Origin: Planctomycetota bacterium
GTDB taxonomy: Bacteria; Planctomycetota; PUPC01; DSUN01
Length of the DNA: 21,184 bases
Reading direction: 5' to 3'
NCBI GenBank assembly: GCA_016872875.1
Contig: VGYW01000101.1
Coordinates: 1 to 21,184, forward strand
Positions 19,333 to 21,184 of this stretch are shown here, piece after piece; within the stretch, counting starts at the first letter, position 1; each line of letters starts with the position of its first letter. The position numbers and the translations under genes were made by a program. Below the pieces are notes generated by a model, which saw only the letters and a list, made by a program, of their open reading frames with translations, did no database searches and was not told where the DNA came from.

Positions 19333-21184
19333 ATGAAGGCACACGGGATCGCCCTGGGCGCGCTCCTGGCGGCGTGGTCCGCTGCCAGGGGCGAGGTGGC
19401 CACGCGGCGCTTCAGGCCAGCCGCGGGCCAAGCGGAGAAGGTCCTCAAGTTCGACCTGTCGGGCCTCCCTGCCGGCGCAAGGCTCTTCAGAGCCGACCTT
19501 GTCCTCGTCCGCTCCGGCCCGGTCATGGGCAATGAAGACGATGCAATGGTCAAGGTCGAGGTCCACACGGTTCCTGGTGGCACAGGCGTCTCGCCTGTGG
19601 GGAGCAAGCCCCTGGCCCTCCGCGGCCCGTGGTTCGACCGCCTGGACGCGACCGAAGCGGTGCGTGCCGCGTGCCGCGTGCCGCGTGCCCAGGCCGAGTT
19701 CACGGTGAAGGCGTGCCCAAAGTTGGCGGCCGAGGCAACTTGCCTGGATGTGGTCTATGAGGGCAAGGCCGAGAACCCGCCGCCCGCCATCAAGGGCGTC
19801 AAGGCGCTTCATCGGGGCGGGCTGACCTTCATCACGTGGGCGGAGATCGAGGACCCCCTGGGCGGGAAGACGCCCACGCTCGACGAACTCAAGGCCGCCA
19901 TCAGGAAGATGAGCCAGGTATGCTATCGGGTCTACAGACACAGCGGGCGGATTGACGCGAAGACCATCGCCGAGGCTGAGCTTCTGGCCGAGGTCGCGCC
20001 GCTCTCCGGCTACAACGCCCGCGGCGTCTCCACCGACCACGTCATCCACCAGCGGCAACTGCGGGCGATTGACGACGGCCTCTACGCCCGCAGCATCGCC
20101 CCCGACCCCTTCAAGGTCTCGCCCGACACCCCCGAGTTGGGCGCTCTGCCCGTGCGACGGCTTGCCATCGAAGATGGCAAGCCGCTCCCGCCCGGCGTTG
20201 GCCTCTACGTCCATCGGCCGGAGAAGGCCGGGCGGGCCTTCTACGCGGTCGTGGCGTGCGTTGACGGCGTCGCCAATATGCGCGAGCCGTCGGGCCTGGA
20301 TGCCCCGGTGGCGGAAGAGGTGGGCACCGGCGAGCCGGTCTTCCAGAACGTCGAGGACCTCAAGGTCTTCTACGACTATGCCGGCGAGCGTCGCCACTAC
20401 GTCCAGTGGTGCGCGCCGCCTCTTGCCAACCTGCCGAACCGATACTACAACTGGAGCCTATTCAGTGGCACAGGCGTCCCGCCTGTGGGGGTCACAGGCA
20501 AGATGCCTGTGCCACCGCAAGATGCCCGTGCCACCAAAACGGAGCCGCTGGCGCTGGGCATCTACTTCCAGGACTGGCGCGGCTTCTACCTGCGCCCCCG
20601 CTGGCCCCACAAGGGCGACCAGGTTTTCATCGCCACCGACGACTCGCCCTGGCCGTCGTTCGGCTACGGCTACCACGAGGCCCTCGGCACCCTCAAGTCG
20701 TTCGGCGAGGGCGCGGTGCGCGACTACACCGGCGCGCGGATTGATGCCTTTGTGGCCTGGACGCGCAAGAAGTTCGCCATTGACCCCGCCCGCATCAGTT
20801 GCCACGGCCTGGGCACCCTCGGCGGCACGGCCGCCGTCCAATACGCCTTCCGGCACGTAGTTGTGGGCGGGACGTCCCCGTCCCGCGACACGCGGCGTGG
20901 GGACACGCCGCCCACAGCCTGGGTAGTGGCGGGCTACTTCGACGCCAGCCCCGGCACCTGCCCGGCAACAGTCGCGTCGGACAAGCGCGAACTGAAGACC
21001 CATCTGCCCCAAATGGAGGCCGTCTGGGGCAAGCGGGAGTGGGACCTCAAGACCGCCAGTGGCACAGGCGTCCCGCCTGTGAGCATCTGGCGGGACCGCG
21101 ACCTGACGGCCTGGGTGCGGGCGAACCCGAAGGCGTCGCTCCCCTTCCTCTCAATTGGTGCTGGCACCCTCAGCCCGGTCTGGA
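19333..21184 (+). CDS. Large secreted protein, possible degenerate alpha/beta hydrolase (3' partial)
   Basis: ATG 19333 opens a frame of 617 codons with no stop before the window ends. The start gives a signal-peptide-like MKAHGIALGALLAAWSAARG. Residues about 20-150 resemble a carbohydrate-binding DNRLRE-like beta domain (FDLSGLPAGARLFRADLVLV, WFDRLDATEAVRAACRV). Residues about 155-430 are extracellular-type sequence without a clear family (RGVSTDHVIHQRQ). After about 440 comes RISCHGLGTLGGTAAVQYAF, similar to the nucleophile elbow of planctomycete esterase-like hydrolases, but the catalytic Ser is Thr495 here, suggesting loss of activity. Four repeat insertions lie in frame (19576, 20469, 20862, 21063). 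GGAGAGG lies upstream of the start. Function is not assigned. Confidence 0.8.
   Translation, partial: MKAHGIALGALLAAWSAARGEVATRRFRPAAGQAEKVLKFDLSGLPAGARLFRADLVLVRSGPVMGNEDDAMVKVEVHTVPGGTGVSPVGSKPLALRGPWFDRLDATEAVRAACRVPRAQAEFTVKACPKLAAEATCLDVVYEGKAENPPPAIKGVKALHRGGLTFITWAEIEDPLGGKTPTLDELKAAIRKMSQVCYRVYRHSGRIDAKTIAEAELLAEVAPLSGYNARGVSTDHVIHQRQLRAIDDGLYARSIAPDPFKVSPDTPELGALPVRRLAIEDGKPLPPGVGLYVHRPEKAGRAFYAVVACVDGVANMREPSGLDAPVAEEVGTGEPVFQNVEDLKVFYDYAGERRHYVQWCAPPLANLPNRYYNWSLFSGTGVPPVGVTGKMPVPPQDARATKTEPLALGIYFQDWRGFYLRPRWPHKGDQVFIATDDSPWPSFGYGYHEALGTLKSFGEGAVRDYTGARIDAFVAWTRKKFAIDPARISCHGLGTLGGTAAVQYAFRHVVVGGTSPSRDTRRGDTPPTAWVVAGYFDASPGTCPATVASDKRELKTHLPQMEAVWGKREWDLKTASGTGVPPVSIWRDRDLTAWVRANPKASLPFLSIGAGTLSPVW
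19576..19599 (+). repeat. CACAGGC-family hairpin in the gene at 19333 (copy 1)
   Basis: GGTGG followed by arms CACAGGCG and CGCCTGTG around TCT, read in frame as GGTGVSPV. It falls in the N-terminal beta domain. Confidence 0.9.
20469..20535. repeat. Three CACAGGC-family hairpins in the gene at 19333
   Basis: A plus-orientation copy (20469-20487, loop TCC), a minus-orientation copy (20493-20511, arms CACAGGCA/TGCCTGTG, loop AGA) and a decayed copy (about 20517-20535, GATGCCCGTGCCACC). They encode [17 protein letters not shown] in frame between two domains. Confidence 0.88.
20862..20916. repeat. Three-way-junction repeat in the gene at 19333
   Basis: TGTGGGCGG (20862-20870) pairs with CCGCCCACA (20908-20916). 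Inside are GGGACG-TCCC-CGTCCC (20869-20884) and GGCGTG-GGGA-CACGCC (20894-20909). It is read in frame as VVGGTSPSRDTRRGDTPP and interrupts the putative hydrolase domain soon after its nucleophile elbow. Confidence 0.85.
21061..21081 (+). repeat. CACAGGC-family hairpin in the gene at 19333 (distal copy)
   Basis: Arms CACAGGCG and CGCCTGTG around TCC (21063-21081), read in frame as GTGVPPV. Confidence 0.88.

Overview
This is GC-rich bacterial DNA. The gene content suggests Planctomycetota or a related PVC lineage: secreted PQQ-type and NHL-type beta-propellers, a NIPSNAP protein with a Tat-type leader, a four-helix-bundle 'suffix' protein, and many short hairpin repeats that stay open when they land inside genes. 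That assignment is an inference from gene style; there is no rRNA or other phylogenetic marker here. I saw no tRNA, rRNA, CRISPR array, transposase, integrase or reverse transcriptase.

Plus-strand half (1-8876). After the tail of an unidentified gene and a large nested inverted repeat comes an oligopeptide ABC-transporter ATPase (552-1556). A sigma70-like promoter (1857-1885) then precedes a tightly packed co-directional set: secreted PQQ-like beta-propeller (1942-3219), two-cluster ferredoxin (3219-4130, overlapping by one base), radical SAM protein with a B12-binding-like N-terminus (4314-6041), DUF116 fused to an isoprenyl diphosphate synthase (6236-7930), and a squalene-cyclase/prenyltransferase-like alpha-alpha toroid (7932-8876). 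The last four look like a redox-linked isoprenoid pathway of unknown product. This is the best candidate for an undescribed system in the window.

Convergent gap (8877-9929). No intact gene, but stacked repeats: a long inverted repeat, a 10-bp-period array, an 11-bp-arm inverted repeat, and two extra copies of the 3' end of the next gene separated by a 22-bp repeat.

Minus-strand half (9930-19226). A QueG-like iron-sulfur protein follows a NIPSNAP protein. Next is a secreted Ala/Lys-rich coiled-coil protein with its own promoter. Then come two large paralogous secreted propeller proteins with a four-helix-bundle/zinc-ribbon gene between them; that gene is bracketed by two near-identical palindromic GAATCGA arrays.

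Right edge (19333-21184, plus strand). A large secreted protein, possibly with a degenerate alpha/beta-hydrolase domain, stays open to the end of the window.

The unifying oddity is the repeats. At least eight families of palindromic or short-period sequence lie in gene junctions and also, in frame, inside at least five genes. The commonest family is a 19-bp hairpin with 8-bp arms and a 3-base loop; its innermost stem pair varies compensatorily between copies, so the hairpin itself appears to be what is maintained.
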